The notes beneath the pieces are model-generated. The model was given only the letters and a program-made list of their open reading frames with translations. It was not told the origin of the DNA and did no database searches. The position numbers and the translations under genes were made by a program. Positions 8,284 to 16,621 of a DNA stretch of 64,000 nt are shown here, in pieces. Source of the DNA: Candidatus Thorarchaeota archaeon (GTDB taxonomy: Archaea; Asgardarchaeota; Thorarchaeia; Thorarchaeales; Thorarchaeaceae); NCBI GenBank assembly GCA_019057475.1, contig DXJO01000001.1, positions 1 to 64,000 of the forward strand, given 5' to 3'. Every line of letters starts with the position of its first letter. Position 1 is the stretch's first letter.

Positions 8284-8760
8284 GGTAGGAATCCACTTCC
8301 TCACATTCTTCTTGTACTTAAGGAACTCGTCACCGAATCTCTCCTCTAGTTTCTTCTCCTCATAGTTTGCTAGTGTATTATAGAAGGCGAAGATGATTAA
8401 CCAAACACCAATTGACGCAAGAGAGAAAGTTGCTATGGCAAGGCCAAGATAGAAGAGATGGGTTCCAAGGTACATTGGGTGCCGGACTCGCCCAAAGATT
8501 CCTGTTGTCGCTAGACCTTCCCTATGGGCATCAAGGAGATCCTTATGAGATGCGTTCATGAAATACGCAGCCACTACAATGACTACAGCTCCCAATCCAA
8601 TAAATATCCAGAAAAAGGTCAAGTTCCAGAGAAATGTCGTGACTCGCAGAAGAAATGAGTCTAGAATCCACACCACCAAAAATACAATCATCAGAATCAT
8701 CTGATATCTGTGACTCCCTGACATCTCTCCTGTTAAGTGGTCATGACTATATCCAGGCAT
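8281..8760 (-). CDS. Isoprenylcysteine carboxyl methyltransferase-family membrane protein
   Basis: This is a 159-residue protein with about four membrane segments. The C-terminal signature GRVRHPMYLGTHLFYLGLAI, followed by a long hydrophobic stretch, then ANYEEKKLEERFGDEFLKYK, is that of the ICMT/phospholipid methyltransferase superfamily. RHPMY and the EE pair near EEKKLEERFG form the S-adenosylmethionine-binding part. Archaeal and bacterial members methylate unknown, often lipid-like, substrates, and the true substrate cannot be named. The gene stands alone, and a hairpin overlaps its end. Confidence 0.8.
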   Translation of the reverse strand: MPGYSHDHLTGEMSGSHRYQMILMIVFLVVWILDSFLLRVTTFLWNLTFFWIFIGLGAVVIVVAAYFMNASHKDLLDAHREGLATTGIFGRVRHPMYLGTHLFYLGLAIATFSLASIGVWLIIFAFYNTLANYEEKKLEERFGDEFLKYKKNVRKWIPT

Positions 8761-8925
8761 AATGAATCATCCTAACATAGCTGAGGTTGCTTTTGTGGTT
8801 GATGATTCATAATGATATTAATCAACAAAGCGGTCACAGCATCCACCATATCTTGGTCCAAGGAATACTCATATTAGCTGTCTCGGGTACAAGCGACAAT
8901 GCACCCACAATGATCATGGTTCAAC

Positions 8926-9300
8926 ATGCAAAGATGTTTCTCCAATGACTACGAAACTCTCTTTGGGTCGGCCCCTAACACTAGCATCATTGAGATATAC
9001 CTTGTAGCAGAATCAGAAACCGGTGGACGAATAGAGATACTGTTTGATGACTTTTATCTCTACGGAGACCCGACACCTGACGTGCACAGCGTGGTGCATT
9101 CTCCCAGCAGTCCCGAAGCTGATGATGCTGTTGAGGTTACGGCTATCGCCATCGATCCAAGCCTGGACACCGTTAGGCTTTACTACAGGGTTGATGAAGG
9201 GTCTTGGACCAATCTGGAGATGAGTTTAATAGTAGACGACAGCTATAACGCATCCATTCCTGGGCAGCCAGAGGATTCAGTGGTTGAATACATTTTCTTA
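8926..9300 (+). pseudogene. Fragment of a secreted beta-sandwich protein
   Basis: About 125 residues of a surface protein remain. YETLFGSAPNTSIIEIYLVA, then EILFDDFYLYGD, resembles the end of a carbohydrate-binding beta-sandwich. VVHSPSSPEADDAVEVTAIA and the LYYRVDEGSW run resemble an Ig-like repeat cut just before its last strand (VVEYIFL). No start or signal peptide is present. The 3' cut lies at about 9295-9310, exactly where the GC-rich phosphotransferase block begins, so the insertion of that block probably removed the rest. Confidence 0.5.
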
Positions 9301-9320
9301 AGTAAATGTTTTTGCCATCT

Positions 9321-10799
9321 TCATGGCCTCGCGCGCACACGCAGCGAGTCGAGTATCTTCTCGAACTCTGGGATCCTCAGCCCCGTCCTCGCGATCAGGA
9401 TATCGTAAACCCTCTGGATATGTCCCTCAGCCTCTCTCATCAACTCTACCGTCTCAGGTCGCATACCCATCTCCTCCGCCCCGCATGTGAGAGATACGGC
9501 GAAATCGGTGATCCTCCTGAGGACGGACAACACCTCGAAGTACTCGTAGTTTCGGACCTCACTCCCCGAGATCCTCTCATACGCTCTTAGGATAGTTTCT
9601 CTCAGGGATGGGTCCCAGAAGGTGCTGGCGAGGAGTATGCTCCAGGCGAGGTCGTCCCTGAGGTCCCCGACAGTGGCCGTCCCCCAGTCGATGACGACGG
9701 GGGAGCCGTCCACCCTGAGCATGATGTTCATCGGTCCAAAGTCCTTGTGGATGACCGAGGGCTTCTCCGGGGAAACACTCGACTTACGCTCATCCAGCCA
9801 TCTGATTAAGGGATCTAGCCAACCGATTCTGCTCTGCGCCGTCCTATCTTCATACCATTTGAGAACCTCGTCTATGTAGCCTATCGTGGTCGTACCCTCT
9901 CTGCCGGGGAACACCAGCGACACGTCCAGGCTGTGGAGGTCGACGAACAGCTTCATGAACATGCCCATGAGCTGCTCAAGCCTCTCCTCTGAGCCCACTC
10001 GGAGCTCATCCACCATGTTCCGCCCTTTGACCCGCTCCATGATGATGAAGGGCTTCCCCAAGTCGATCCCATCTGTATCAAGTTGGTAAACCTCCGGAAC
10101 CGGATAGCCGGCTTCAAGCAGTCTGCTAATCACCCTGAACTCATGGGCGGCCTTTTCTGCGGAGTTGAACCCGGGATAGAGCCTAATCACACGCTCTTCT
10201 CTGACTTGTCGCCCGTCTTCCTCGAACTCGATGATGAAGGTGTGGAGCTCGGTCTCCCACCCAGAGGTTATGTCCTCGACCTCAGAGATGGTTAGATTAA
10301 TTTTTTCAGGGTACTTCTGAATGTAGTAACTGGAAAGGCCTTCGGCGGTTAGGGTCAATTTACCTTTCTCTGATAGGATATCCTTTGATTCCTCTAGAGA
10401 TTTTTTCAATCTTTTCTCGCATTCTTTTTGGAGCCAAAGCCAACTGCGAAGGTACCATTCACTACTCCAAGTATCCATTTGTTCTTCAACCCATTTCACT
10501 GGTCCGACAGCCTTACGTCTTCTCAAATTTTCTATAACTGGCAAATGGTGCAGCCAAACAGGGCTATGGCAGAACATTATAAGAGCTGAACAGGGAAATT
10601 CTTCACATTCGGAACAGGCTTTGTTGTTTCTCTGTTCAACGCAACATTTGTAAACATTACACCTTTCATGATGCCCTGAAGAGTCACATCCTCCACAGTC
10701 ACATCCGCAGCCATGACAGCTCTTGTAAATTAGATAATCTATGCAAGCCCCACAATACAGACCGCAGGGCGCGGCAAGCTTGTTTTCTTCAACTTTCAA
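9321..10799 (-). CDS. DUF3795 zinc-binding domain fused to an aminoglycoside phosphotransferase-like kinase
   Basis: Residues 1-110 are a cysteine-rich DUF3795 domain (PCGLYCGACIDYLIYKSCHG and further CxxC pairs). From about residue 165 there is a phosphotransferase (APH) fold. Its parts are an N-lobe, SVIHKDFGPMNIMLRVDGSP (the HxDxxxxN catalytic loop, with F in place of the common H), and VVIDWGTATVGD with the metal-binding aspartate. The kinase part (up to about base 10290) is clearly GC-richer than the DUF3795 part, so the two halves seem to have different histories. The start is TTG, preceded by a GGAGG-ATG nine-codon mini-frame whose TGA overlaps it. Small molecules or proteins are possible substrates; none is known. 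Confidence 0.7.
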   Translation of the reverse strand: MKVEENKLAAPCGLYCGACIDYLIYKSCHGCGCDCGGCDSSGHHERCNVYKCCVEQRNNKACSECEEFPCSALIMFCHSPVWLHHLPVIENLRRRKAVGPVKWVEEQMDTWSSEWYLRSWLWLQKECEKRLKKSLEESKDILSEKGKLTLTAEGLSSYYIQKYPEKINLTISEVEDITSGWETELHTFIIEFEEDGRQVREERVIRLYPGFNSAEKAAHEFRVISRLLEAGYPVPEVYQLDTDGIDLGKPFIIMERVKGRNMVDELRVGSEERLEQLMGMFMKLFVDLHSLDVSLVFPGREGTTTIGYIDEVLKWYEDRTAQSRIGWLDPLIRWLDERKSSVSPEKPSVIHKDFGPMNIMLRVDGSPVVIDWGTATVGDLRDDLAWSILLASTFWDPSLRETILRAYERISGSEVRNYEYFEVLSVLRRITDFAVSLTCGAEEMGMRPETVELMREAEGHIQRVYDILIARTGLRIPEFEKILDSLRVRARP

Positions 10800-10892
10800 T
10801 ATCGTTCTCCCTCGTGCGAGGTCATATTAGTTCCTCCAATATGACGCGCGCGCAAGTCTAATAAAAGATAATCATACATTAATAAGATTAAA

Positions 10893-11300
10893 ATGGTAAA
10901 AACTGAGTATTTCATCGATCCCGATAAGGCACCAAAGTTTACTCAGATAGAAGGATTGGAGACCACAATCCTCACCGGGCTATATGGGGAGAGTATGATG
11001 ATGGTCTTCAATGCAACCCTACCAGGTCATGAGGTTCCGATCCACAGCCACCCCAACGAGCAGGTCGGCGTAGTATATAACGGGGAAGCCATCCTAAGGA
11101 TTGGCGAAGAGGAGAGACACGTGAAAAAGGGAGACCTTTACTGCATACCAGCAGATGTGCCTCATGGCGATACTGTAATCGGTGACGAATCTTTCGTGAT
11201 GCTAGATATCTTCTACCCGGTAAGGGAAGATTTTATCGCTAGAGTTGCGCGCACGCCCATCGAGGAGGTCTTCTCCTTCGAGGATGAAGAAATAAAATAG
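10893..11300 (+). CDS. Cupin-domain protein
   Basis: This 135-residue protein is a single cupin barrel. The first motif appears as HEVPIHSHPNEQVGVVYNGE, with metal-ligand histidines and glutamine-valine-glycine in place of the usual glutamate area. The second is GDLYCIPADVPHGDTV, with its histidine. Small cupins of this kind bind a metal and act as isomerases, dioxygenases or sensors, and the function is not predictable here. An AT-rich leader lies just before the ATG (ATTAATAAGATTAAAATG), fitting a short-leader transcript. The gene diverges from the DUF3795-kinase gene and may belong to the same inserted block. Confidence 0.8.
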   Translation: MVKTEYFIDPDKAPKFTQIEGLETTILTGLYGESMMMVFNATLPGHEVPIHSHPNEQVGVVYNGEAILRIGEEERHVKKGDLYCIPADVPHGDTVIGDESFVMLDIFYPVREDFIARVARTPIEEVFSFEDEEIK

Positions 11301-11338
11301 CTTATCTTACTACACAGTAGGATGGAGCGCATTCGATG

Positions 11339-11641
11339 TTATATTAGTTCTCCAAGTATAGATATCATGCTCAATACTTTAGATAGGATGTCCGTATAGG
11401 TTATTATGCCTACGAGTTTCTCCTTCTTCATGACTGGTATCTTCCTGACCCGCTTCTCCGCCATGATTTTAACCACCTCAGCCAAGCTCGCGGACTCGCA
11501 TATCGTCATCACCGGGCTAGTCATGATTTGCCTTGCTGCAATGGTTTCCGGGGATAGACAAGGCTCAACTACCCTCCTGAGGACATCGCGTTCGGATATC
11601 ACACCGACCGACTTCTCGTCCGTTGAATCAACTTGAGCCCC
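11339..11641 (-). pseudogene. 5'-truncated CBS-domain pair
   Basis: The frame reads KSVGVISERDVLRRV (the end of a first CBS motif), then a complete second CBS domain: ARQIMTSPVMTICESASLAE, MAEKRVRKIPVM and LVGIITYTDIL. The first 45 residues of a normal CBS pair are missing. Upstream, the frame meets a TAA only 13 codons before the first usable start (GTG of VISERD). A short product of 87 residues could still be made from that GTG, but the missing half-domain points to a remnant. CBS pairs normally bind adenosyl nucleotides. Confidence 0.6.
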
Positions 11642-11686
11642 TTACTGGCATTCTGCATTCATTGGTCCGGAGTGGGTCATTAGGCT

Positions 11687-13162
11687 CTACCTGGTTATGT
11701 CAAGCTGCATAAGTTTCATGCATGTTTCAGTCCGTTCCTCAACTATCCTCGCACGATGCGAATTTCTGAAACGGAGCTTAACCTCATCTGTATACAGCTC
11801 GGACCTCTTTCCTCTATACTCACCGAACACGTATCCAATCTTCTCTAGCTCCACAACGCCGTATAGCAATGACAGGCCAACTAGGAGAACAACGAAGCTC
11901 CTGTCGGTAGCGTCCATGGTCCGGGTTATCTTACTAGGAAGCACAAGAATCGTCCCGCCTACATCTTGGGCTAGCTCACAGAAATCGTACATGTTCTTAT
12001 CCGCGGACACAAGATTCACGCTCACACCCCGTTCGTGAGCGAATTTCTCCAGTTCATCGACGATCAGATGGTCAACATCTTCCTTGTCCTTGGGGAGATC
12101 TACTCGGCGCGTTTCCTCGTGTGTTGGCCGCTTCATGAATTTGGTCAGTTCGGACTTGGCCATCTTGGCAACCCTTGTTTCGAGAGTGTTCTGACCAACG
12201 AACTCATTAATCAAGGAGCCCAAATTGCGGGAATTGTAGTAATCCCGCGCATCATGGATTTCTCGTGATTTGTACTTCCGTTTGATCTTATCCTGAATCT
12301 CCTTCACAACTGGGAAGGCAGTAACACAGACTACATCTTTCGGTGGTATACTAAGCTGTGTTTCCAGTTTCGCAAGGTAAGAGGGAAAACCATTGTAGTG
12401 CATATTTGAATCAAGCGAGAGAACGGCTTTTCGTACTCCACTAGTGAAGTCGGGGGACTTGCAGAGTTTCTTTGTCAACAGATTGTGGAATCTATCTCTG
12501 TTCTGATAGTCTATGAAACCACAGAAGCACAGACATCTTCGGAGGTCCGAGTAAGTCGGATGATCCCATCCGCGGTAACCATTAGCATCGCGCTTCTCTC
12601 CGTAGTCCATCGAGTCTGTTAGCATCGTGACTTTCCCATCCCGAATGCTCAGTTCGAGAAGGTCAACACCAAATAACGGTGCCTTCACTCTGATCCGCTC
12701 GCCGCGCCTATAGGCCTGATTGAGAACAATCATCACACAGTCCCTTGACAAGAGCATATCGGTGAGCTTGCTTTCGGACTCAAATTCAACAGTAGCGCTC
12801 TGGACTTCATTTGTGACTAGGTCAATGAGTTTCTGGATCCTTTCTGGAATCATCAGATAGGGCTTAGCTACTCCCTCAACTGTTTCGATTGCATGGTAGT
12901 AGACGTGGTCAAGACCTTGGTCTTTCAGAGCGAGTAGACTGCCGACCACAAGTGCTTTTCGTCCGCCTGTGATATCTACCGCGACTTCTTTGGAGCCGCA
13001 CAGGAGGGATTCAGAGATGATACTGCGGCCTTTGTGGTTCCGCCTGGGGACCTGAAGTTCGTGCTGTGGGCACTGGAAAAACTGGTTCAAGGCGACGGTA
13101 ATGCATTCATTTACTTGGTGATGGCAGCTGCGGTTTGCCGTGAGAAACCCCCAGCCTTTCAT
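11687..13162 (-). CDS. Candidate CARF-PIN effector (cyclic oligoadenylate-type sensor fused to a ribonuclease fold)
   Basis: The protein has 491 residues. At residues 58-85 KEVAVDITGGRKALVVGSLL matches the DITGGxK ligand-binding motif of CARF domains, which sense cyclic oligoadenylates in type III CRISPR immunity. From about residue 245 a PIN-like ribonuclease domain follows. It has LSLDSNMHY (first aspartate), VVKEIQDKIK (glutamate), KEDVDHLIVDEL (aspartates) and VSADKNMYDF (final acidic group). The middle region has no clear family. The ATG start overlaps the neighbouring plus-strand gene head to head, and the first CARF strand is not obvious, so the N-terminus may be damaged. No cas gene or repeat array is visible here; signalling from a distant locus is inferred. 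Confidence 0.6.
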   Translation of the reverse strand: MKGWGFLTANRSCHHQVNECITVALNQFFQCPQHELQVPRRNHKGRSIISESLLCGSKEVAVDITGGRKALVVGSLLALKDQGLDHVYYHAIETVEGVAKPYLMIPERIQKLIDLVTNEVQSATVEFESESKLTDMLLSRDCVMIVLNQAYRRGERIRVKAPLFGVDLLELSIRDGKVTMLTDSMDYGEKRDANGYRGWDHPTYSDLRRCLCFCGFIDYQNRDRFHNLLTKKLCKSPDFTSGVRKAVLSLDSNMHYNGFPSYLAKLETQLSIPPKDVVCVTAFPVVKEIQDKIKRKYKSREIHDARDYYNSRNLGSLINEFVGQNTLETRVAKMAKSELTKFMKRPTHEETRRVDLPKDKEDVDHLIVDELEKFAHERGVSVNLVSADKNMYDFCELAQDVGGTILVLPSKITRTMDATDRSFVVLLVGLSLLYGVVELEKIGYVFGEYRGKRSELYTDEVKLRFRNSHRARIVEERTETCMKLMQLDITR

Positions 13163-13723
13163 TTGGACACGGTTGGGGTTGATAAGAGCGCTCTCAGCGT
13201 CATCTTCAAGGTTTCGGAAACAATGGCCGAGGCTCTTTCACAGGCAGGTGTCTTCGTGGAGGGGGAAGTGCCGCATTACTACGATGTCGCACACATGTGT
13301 CTGAGGAACAAAGAAGTCATCAGCATGGGATACTTGTATCTCACGGATAGGCGTCTGATATGTGTGGGAGGACTGCAGGGTCCATTAACCCACGACTCCA
13401 CAGCGTACAGAATCCTCTACGATGACCGAAAGTCCCAGCCCTACTTGGGATCACTGGACTACATCTACCTAGACAAGATTCGGGGTATTCGTTCAGACTA
13501 TGGCCTCCTGAAGAAACAGGTCAGCGTTGAGTACCATACGAAGTACATTAAGGAGAAGGGACGCACGCTCTACGGCCCTCTCTTCTTTAAGATGGACCTT
13601 GCCACCAAGACCAGTGTCTAGGAGGGGCCCGTCGATGTACTCATTCAGATTACAGAGCCCATGGACACACGGAAAGTGCGACAAGAAGAACTGCTGAGAA
13701 GGATTGAGCGTTTAATAAAGTAG
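13121..13723 (+). pseudogene. PH-like-domain protein interrupted near its end by TAG
   Basis: The frame (open from 13034) contains ISMGYLYLTDRRLICVGG, then YLGSLDYIYLDKIRGIRSDY and GPLFFKMDLATKTSV, the strand pattern of a bacterial-type PH/GRAM-like barrel. A TAG at 13619-13621 is followed in the same frame by 33 coding-like codons (EGPVDVLIQITEPMDTRKVR, then a helix ending LLRRIERLIK) and a second TAG. So either the protein ends early or the gene carries a nonsense mutation. Its 5' end overlaps the CARF-PIN start on the other strand, so I prefer the internal ATG. Function is unknown. Confidence 0.5.
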
Positions 13724-13765
13724 CAACAATGCCTGTATAGTCCAGTGATTCCCTTTCTTTTGTCA

Positions 13766-13912
13766 ATGCTGACAGACCAACAGATGTTTGACCTGGACGA
13801 GCTGAACCAGCAGTGGTACGAGTATGATGAATACTGGTCAGAAGTCCAACAAACGACTCCAAAGGTTGACAAGCTGATAGCTGAGTTCAATGAAAAGGTG
13901 GGCCTAGTCTAG
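13766..13912 (+). CDS. Small acidic protein
   Basis: This 48-residue frame starts MLTDQQMFDLDELNQQWYEY and is rich in acidic and aromatic residues, predicted helical throughout. It follows the PH-like gene by about 40 bases. It has no strong ribosome site and no recognised family. An alternative reading is that it is a detached C-terminal piece of a larger protein. Confidence 0.35.
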   Translation: MLTDQQMFDLDELNQQWYEYDEYWSEVQQTTPKVDKLIAEFNEKVGLV

Positions 13913-14029
13913 ACCAAGAACATCTGGTGAGTGTTGCTCAAGGGGCTCTTCTCACATGATGAGATAAGAAAGATACCAAGCGGAACTGTTATACTCCACT
14001 GTGAGATTCTACTCTAGGTAGTGCTGGCC

Positions 14030-14701
14030 ATGCGACGCGATGAACCCCAGAAGCAATGCGAGAGTCAGGATGTTCTGACCTTCAAGCCCGCACCTGTCAA
14101 GATAGTTCAGAACAGCTGTGGAATTGAGTTGCTCGGAGACCCCAATTACTACCTTGTTGTTAAGGTTCTTCGCGAGGGTCCGATGACCGTTCGAGAGATT
14201 GAAAAGGCGTATAACAAGGCGGCGGCGAAGAGCGATAACTACGAGCCTAAGTCTGACAAGACAATCTATCGGTACTTGAAGAACCTGGAGATTGGAGGTC
14301 TCGTAGTCCCTGCTGGCAAGAGAGTCGTATTTGACAAGACCGCCACTGAAACGCTCTTCTCACGTACCGCGCGCATCTTCCTCACGCAGGACGAACCTTC
14401 ATCGTGGTGGAAATCGGACAAGGGGCGGCAGTTTGCACAGCAGATGGCAAGAGTTCTAAAACCGCTTCATGGCAATAAGGAGCCTTCCATCAAGTGCCTG
14501 ACTAACTTCTTCATTCAATTTGAAAAGGCAAAGGAAGCCGAGATTGCCAGACTTGTGGCAGAGGGTGATGAGGAATCACTGGAACATCTTACGTCAGGCG
14601 AGTGGAAGGATGCAGTGAAAGCTATAGATAGTTTGAAGATCATCAGCATACTCTTGAGCCGACCAGACCTTGTTGAGGATCTTCGAAAGTGCTTCGAATG
14701 A
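14030..14701 (+). CDS. Winged-helix transcriptional regulator
   Basis: This 223-residue protein has a winged helix at residues 30-100: PNYYLVVKVLREGPMTVREI, DKTIYRYLKNLEIGGLVVPA, then a wing ending in KRVVFDKTA. The C-terminal half is helical and charged, probably a dimerisation or sensing region. Archaeal regulators with this layout bind promoter DNA as dimers. I chose ATG MRRDEPQ over a GTG three codons upstream; a TTATACT box lies 38-44 bases before it. It sits between the CARF-PIN region and the redox gene cluster, and its target is unknown. Confidence 0.7.
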   Translation: MRRDEPQKQCESQDVLTFKPAPVKIVQNSCGIELLGDPNYYLVVKVLREGPMTVREIEKAYNKAAAKSDNYEPKSDKTIYRYLKNLEIGGLVVPAGKRVVFDKTATETLFSRTARIFLTQDEPSSWWKSDKGRQFAQQMARVLKPLHGNKEPSIKCLTNFFIQFEKAKEAEIARLVAEGDEESLEHLTSGEWKDAVKAIDSLKIISILLSRPDLVEDLRKCFE

Positions 14702-14823
14702 TAACACTCTACTAGGATGGCTTGGTAGTTCTCTTAGTCCGATAGCCTTATATTAGGGCATGAGATTACGTTCTCAATAACTGAGAAAATTGATTCTCAA
14801 GAGGCTAAAGGTGAGCCGTAGCT

Positions 14824-14946
14824 ATGCGTGTAGGATTACACATAGGAACGTTTGACTGGCTGGGAAGTCCTATCAATATTGGTGAAACGGTAGCTGAGAT
14901 GGAGGTCTTTGGGGATGAAATCATACCGGTTGTATCCAAGTTCTGA
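14824..14946 (+). pseudogene. Luciferase-like oxidoreductase reduced to its two ends
   Basis: This 40-codon frame begins MRVGLHIGTFDWLGSPINIG, matching the N-terminus of the luciferase-like gene at 17.9 kb (MKVGFQLPYFDWPGAPETTA). It ends EVFGDEIIPVVSKF, matching that protein's last residues (ETIGKEIIPRVSNL). About 270 central codons are missing, while the frame, start, upstream AAAGGTGA site and stop are intact. An in-frame internal deletion is the simplest explanation. The tiny product would lack the flavin-binding barrel. Confidence 0.65.
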
Positions 14947-14982
14947 ATTCAGCTCAGACATAGCACGGGCGGTAGAACAATC

Positions 14983-15924
14983 ATGAAAGTTGTCTATAGA
15001 CATTACGAACCTAATCAGGGATTGGAAGAAATGCAGGCCAAGATCTATACTGAGCTCTCCGGGCTTCCCGCGACAGCAGAACAGATCAGAGAGCGAAATA
15101 TCAGAAGAGATCCAAGAACAACACGTTATGTCCTGACGGAAAAAGGCGAACCATTGGCATACATCACAGCAAGGGATGCCGGTAGCCATGTGGGCAGGAC
15201 CTACATGGGTTATCCGTGGGCTCTGCCTAGTTGCCCAATTGAAGCGCAGGAGAGAATATTCAATGACCTTTTGGATTACTTGATGAAGCGGAAAGAAACT
15301 CAGGAAATCGCTACAACTGTTGTCTTGGCCTCTAAAAATGCGCAGAATCATTTCGACTACTTCCGGAGGAAAGGCTTCGCAGTGAAGGAGAATTTCTTCC
15401 GATACTCCAAGGACTTCGACGCAACGGAAACCAGCAAGTGGGAGATGACGGATGAAGTCAGGTCTTTTACCAGCCGCTTGGTCACTAATGAGGATGTCAA
15501 CCAGCTGATTGAATTATGTTTGGCTGACCCTTTCCTAGGAGGTTTCTTGTCTTCCGAGGAAGCGGTGAGGGCGTATATCGAGCAAAGAGCTCTCAAAGAT
15601 GGACATGCCATGTTGGTTCTCAATGAAGGTCAGGTTGTTGCTGCAGGAGCGCTTGCCAAGGCTCAACCAGATGGATTCTATCTCGATGGGGATGAAGAGC
15701 GAATCATGATGAGATTCTCAGTGACACGGCCGGGATATCCTCAAGCGTGGAGGAGGCTGCTAATTGGACTAGCAAAGGAATGCCTAGCTGCTGGATGGGC
15801 TGACATACCATTGAGAGTTACATCTTTTCTCTTTTCAGGAAATGGAACTGCAGCGAATCTAGCACAAGTTACACCAGGTCTTGAGATAATCGAGGTAATT
15901 ATGACTCTTGGGAAAGGAGATTAG
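14983..15924 (+). CDS. Tandem GNAT-family acetyltransferase
   Basis: This 313-residue protein is long enough for two GNAT folds. The N-terminal half (residues 1-145) has TRYVLTEKGEPLAYITARDA as the central strands and NHFDYFRRKGFAVKENFFRY as the family's closing helix-strand. The C-terminal half begins VTNEDVNQLIELCLADPFLG and continues to the end. Neither half shows a strict Q/RxxGxG/A acetyl-CoA loop, so one or both may be degenerate. Similar double-GNAT proteins are common in archaea, with unknown substrates. It follows a luciferase-like remnant by 36 bases. Confidence 0.65.
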   Translation: MKVVYRHYEPNQGLEEMQAKIYTELSGLPATAEQIRERNIRRDPRTTRYVLTEKGEPLAYITARDAGSHVGRTYMGYPWALPSCPIEAQERIFNDLLDYLMKRKETQEIATTVVLASKNAQNHFDYFRRKGFAVKENFFRYSKDFDATETSKWEMTDEVRSFTSRLVTNEDVNQLIELCLADPFLGGFLSSEEAVRAYIEQRALKDGHAMLVLNEGQVVAAGALAKAQPDGFYLDGDEERIMMRFSVTRPGYPQAWRRLLIGLAKECLAAGWADIPLRVTSFLFSGNGTAANLAQVTPGLEIIEVIMTLGKGD

Positions 15925-16017
15925 GGGATTGAACTTGCGAGTAAGGAAGTCAACTAATGCACTAGAAGTAACCAGTCAAGGATTTGGCTTGAGATGACAT
16001 CGGAAAGGTTGGATACC

Positions 16018-16584
16018 ATGAATGATAGCAATGGAATGCGAGTGCTAGGAATCGTTGGAAGTCCTCGGCGTGGCGGCAACACCGACATTCTAATTGATGA
16101 AGTTCTCGCAGGCGCGGAGGAGGTTGGTGCTCTTGTCGAGAAAGTGTTTCTGAATGAGGTGAATATGGCTTTTTGCCAGGGCTGCGAAACCTGTCAACAA
16201 ACAGGAGAGTGCGTTCAACAGGATGACATGCAAATGATATTCCATAAAATGTCACAGAGTCATGTTTTGGTAATTGGTTCACCAGTTTATTACAATGGAC
16301 CTACTGGTCAGTCCAAGGTGTTCATTGACAGATGGTACGGTGCGAAGAAGGGCACTTTCGCTGGGCAGAGCGTGATTCTTGTTGTGCCATTCGCAGCAGC
16401 AAACGCAAGTGTTGCATCTCATACTGTGGGAATCCTCAACTCCGCTGTAAACGGATCGAAATTGAAGCTTTTTGAAACGTTAATTGTGCCCGGTGTTTGG
16501 GATTCGGGTGCGGTACGGAAACACGTCAACATACTGGCAAAAGGTCGTCGTGCAGGAAGGGAGGCGATTGAGAAACTTGGCTAG
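16018..16584 (+). CDS. NADPH-dependent FMN reductase-like flavodoxin-fold protein
   Basis: This 188-residue protein has the flavodoxin-like FMN reductase signature VLGIVGSPRRGGNTDILIDE at its N-terminus (phosphate loop). It continues with CQGCETCQQTGECVQQDDM, a cysteine-rich iron-sulfur flavoprotein-type segment, and GSPVYYNGPTGQSKVFIDRW, the second FMN contact. It is a close paralogue of the gene at 19.0 kb. The two share the same sequence around the chosen ATG (TTGGAT-N5-ATGAATGA), which supports that start. The next gene is an aldo/keto reductase, as with the paralogue. Electron donor and acceptor are unknown. Confidence 0.85.
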   Translation: MNDSNGMRVLGIVGSPRRGGNTDILIDEVLAGAEEVGALVEKVFLNEVNMAFCQGCETCQQTGECVQQDDMQMIFHKMSQSHVLVIGSPVYYNGPTGQSKVFIDRWYGAKKGTFAGQSVILVVPFAAANASVASHTVGILNSAVNGSKLKLFETLIVPGVWDSGAVRKHVNILAKGRRAGREAIEKLG

Positions 16585-16621
16585 AGAGATGATGGATATG
16601 AAAAATGTTGATGAAAGAAGT

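Noticed and set aside
10815-11360. Repeated string ATATTAGTTC(C)TCCAA near 10828 and 11341 as possible insertion ends
   Set aside because: One copy is explained by a GGAGG ribosome site and the other by the last codons of the CBS frame; the similarity is short and imperfect.
14836-15351. 171-codon minus-strand frame
   Set aside because: It is antisense to the tandem GNAT gene, whose strand and helix pattern is clear.
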